Positions 5,843 to 6,575 of a DNA stretch of 6,575 nt are shown here, in pieces. The translations under genes were made by a program, and so were the position numbers. This stretch comes from Verrucomicrobiia bacterium (lineage in GTDB: Bacteria > Verrucomicrobiota > Verrucomicrobiia > Limisphaerales > Palsa-1400). Position 1 is the first letter of the stretch. Every line of letters begins with the position of its first letter. The stretch is taken from NCBI GenBank assembly GCA_025934545.1, contig JAICXV010000133.1, positions 1-6,575 on the forward strand, read 5' to 3'. The notes beneath the pieces are model-generated. The model ran no database searches. It was not told the origin of the DNA and saw nothing but the letters and a program-made list of their open reading frames with translations.

Positions 5843-6336
5843 CGCACCGATTGCGCAACGAACTGCTCCAGCAATCGCCCCGGCAACGCGCCTTGTTTGC
5901 GCGCGACTTCTCGTCCGCCGTTAAAGACGACCAACGTTGGGATTGCTTGAATTTTCAAATGTTGCGCGACGGCGGGCAATTCCTCGGTGTTCACTTTCGC
6001 GGCAATCCACTTGCCAGCGTTGGCCTGCGCAGTCCGAGCGAATTCCGGCCCGAACATTTTGCACGGTCCGCACCACGAGGCCCAGAAATCGACCACAACC
6101 GGCAGCGCTGAATTCGTTGTTAGCGCCGCAAATGATTCGTCGGTGGAAAGCTCGACCGGCTCAGACGGCGGGCCGAGTTCTGTTTGGCAATTGCCGCATC
6201 GAAAAGTTTGACCGAGCCGCGCGTATTCCATCCGGTTCGTTTTATCGCACTTCGGACAATGCACGAGCAACCCCCGTTCATCGGCTTCGATTGAATGTGT
6301 CGTAGTCACATAGTCAACGTTCCAAAGAATTCCCAT
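5839..6336 (-). CDS. trxC: Thioredoxin 2 (TrxC type) with N-terminal zinc ribbon
   Basis: A 165-residue cytosolic disulfide reductase. Residues 27-50 form a zinc ribbon with CPKC (27-30) and CGNC (47-50), the feature that separates TrxC from TrxA. The thioredoxin fold follows with VVVDFWASWCGPCK (80-93), whose redox pair is Cys89 and Cys92. KVNTEE (114-119) and cis-proline Pro133 in AIPTLVVF complete the core. In E. coli TrxC is OxyR-induced and its zinc site responds to oxidation; whether regulation is similar here is unknown. The ATG at 6336 has no clear ribosome-binding site. GTG at 6309 (residue 10) has GGAA ten bases upstream and would start closer to the zinc ribbon, so the true protein may be 156 residues. 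It follows the upstream gene by 28 bases and overlaps the aldo/keto reductase start by 4 bases, giving a likely operon read leftward. Confidence 0.92.
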   Translation of the reverse strand: MGILWNVDYVTTTHSIEADERGLLVHCPKCDKTNRMEYARLGQTFRCGNCQTELGPPSEPVELSTDESFAALTTNSALPVVVDFWASWCGPCKMFGPEFARTAQANAGKWIAAKVNTEELPAVAQHLKIQAIPTLVVFNGGREVARKQGALPGRLLEQFVAQSVR

Positions 6337-6364
6337 TCTGCAAGGCGCGACGCGCTCGATGTTT

Positions 6365-6575
6365 CTACTCTATACCAAGCATTTTCAACGGAACACGAAT
6401 CGCCTTCGGACGGTAATGATCGGGAATGGCGCGGCCGTCGATGCAAGCTTTCACCGCCGGTTCATAGCCGTTGATGGAATAAGTGACGAGGATCTCATTG
6501 CGTTCGTTGATAAATTCCGGATGCGCCTGCGGCATGTACCAAAAAGGGTAATGACCTTTATATTTATCATCGACC
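6365..6575 (-). CDS. C-terminal fragment of an unidentified protein, possibly secreted beta-propeller type
   Basis: An open frame enters from the right edge and ends at TAG (6365-6367), giving the last 69 residues of a protein whose start lies outside the window. The fragment reads FWYMPQAHPEF (11-21), NEILVTYSINGYEP (26-39), then a conserved-looking tail with DGRAIPDHYRPKAIRVPL (46-63). The pattern of His-Pro-Glu followed by a strand ILVTYSIN resembles the closing blade of five-bladed propeller proteins such as DUF4185 members, where a late strand completes the ring. I am not sure of this. The frame is free of stops to the edge, is rich in aromatic and charged residues and has no competing frame, so I consider it coding. 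Its stop is 28 bases before the trxC ATG and no terminator lies between, so it may be cotranscribed with trxC and the reductase. Confidence 0.7.
   Translation of the reverse strand, partial: VDDKYKGHYPFWYMPQAHPEFINERNEILVTYSINGYEPAVKACIDGRAIPDHYRPKAIRVPLKMLGIE

Noticed and set aside
5060..5950. Long + strand open frame (296 codons) opposite the aldo/keto reductase and trxC
   Set aside because: It is antisense to two genes with complete catalytic motifs and its translation has no recognisable domain or credible start signal. Codon bias of the real genes explains its openness.

Overview
The window looks like chromosomal DNA from an uncultured or little-studied member of the Verrucomicrobiota, probably near the Pedosphaera/Limisphaerales lineages. 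The basis is indirect: a secreted protein of a type familiar from that group with its characteristic C-terminal beta-rich module, and composite palindromic intergenic repeats of a style I remember from Pedosphaera-like genomes. Base composition is moderately GC-rich. There is no rRNA, tRNA, CRISPR array, transposase or phage gene.

Layout. The left half is read on the + strand: a small predicted lipoprotein (83-472), a 250-base gap holding a composite palindromic repeat, a probable promoter and an orphan Shine-Dalgarno, a seven-helix Bax inhibitor-1 family protein (723-1424) with a clear intrinsic terminator, then a TTG-started GT87/DUF2029 polyprenol-dependent mannosyltransferase-like membrane protein (1592-3052). 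The right half is read on the - strand: the 3' end of an unidentified gene entering from the right edge (6365-6575), a zinc-ribbon thioredoxin of the TrxC type (5839-6336), a YeaE-like aldo/keto reductase overlapping it by 4 bases (4982-5842), and a large secreted protein of unknown function (3067-4803). The two halves converge with only 14 bases between the GT87 and secreted-protein stop codons.

How the genes relate. The trxC/aldo-keto reductase pair is the one convincing functional unit. An ATGA overlap couples a disulfide reductase to a probable NADPH-dependent carbonyl reductase, which suggests a redox or electrophile-stress module. The rest look like single-gene units: a lipoprotein, a membrane stress/ion-leak protein lacking the aspartates expected in its family, an envelope glycosyltransferase and a secreted protein.

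I see no evidence for a wholly new multi-gene system. The points most worth a second look are the composite palindromic repeat, a related repeat fragment that appears to have become the last eight codons and stop of the GT87 gene, the missing aspartates in the Bax inhibitor-1 protein, and an operator-like palindrome lying between the -35 and -10 boxes of the proposed GT87 promoter.
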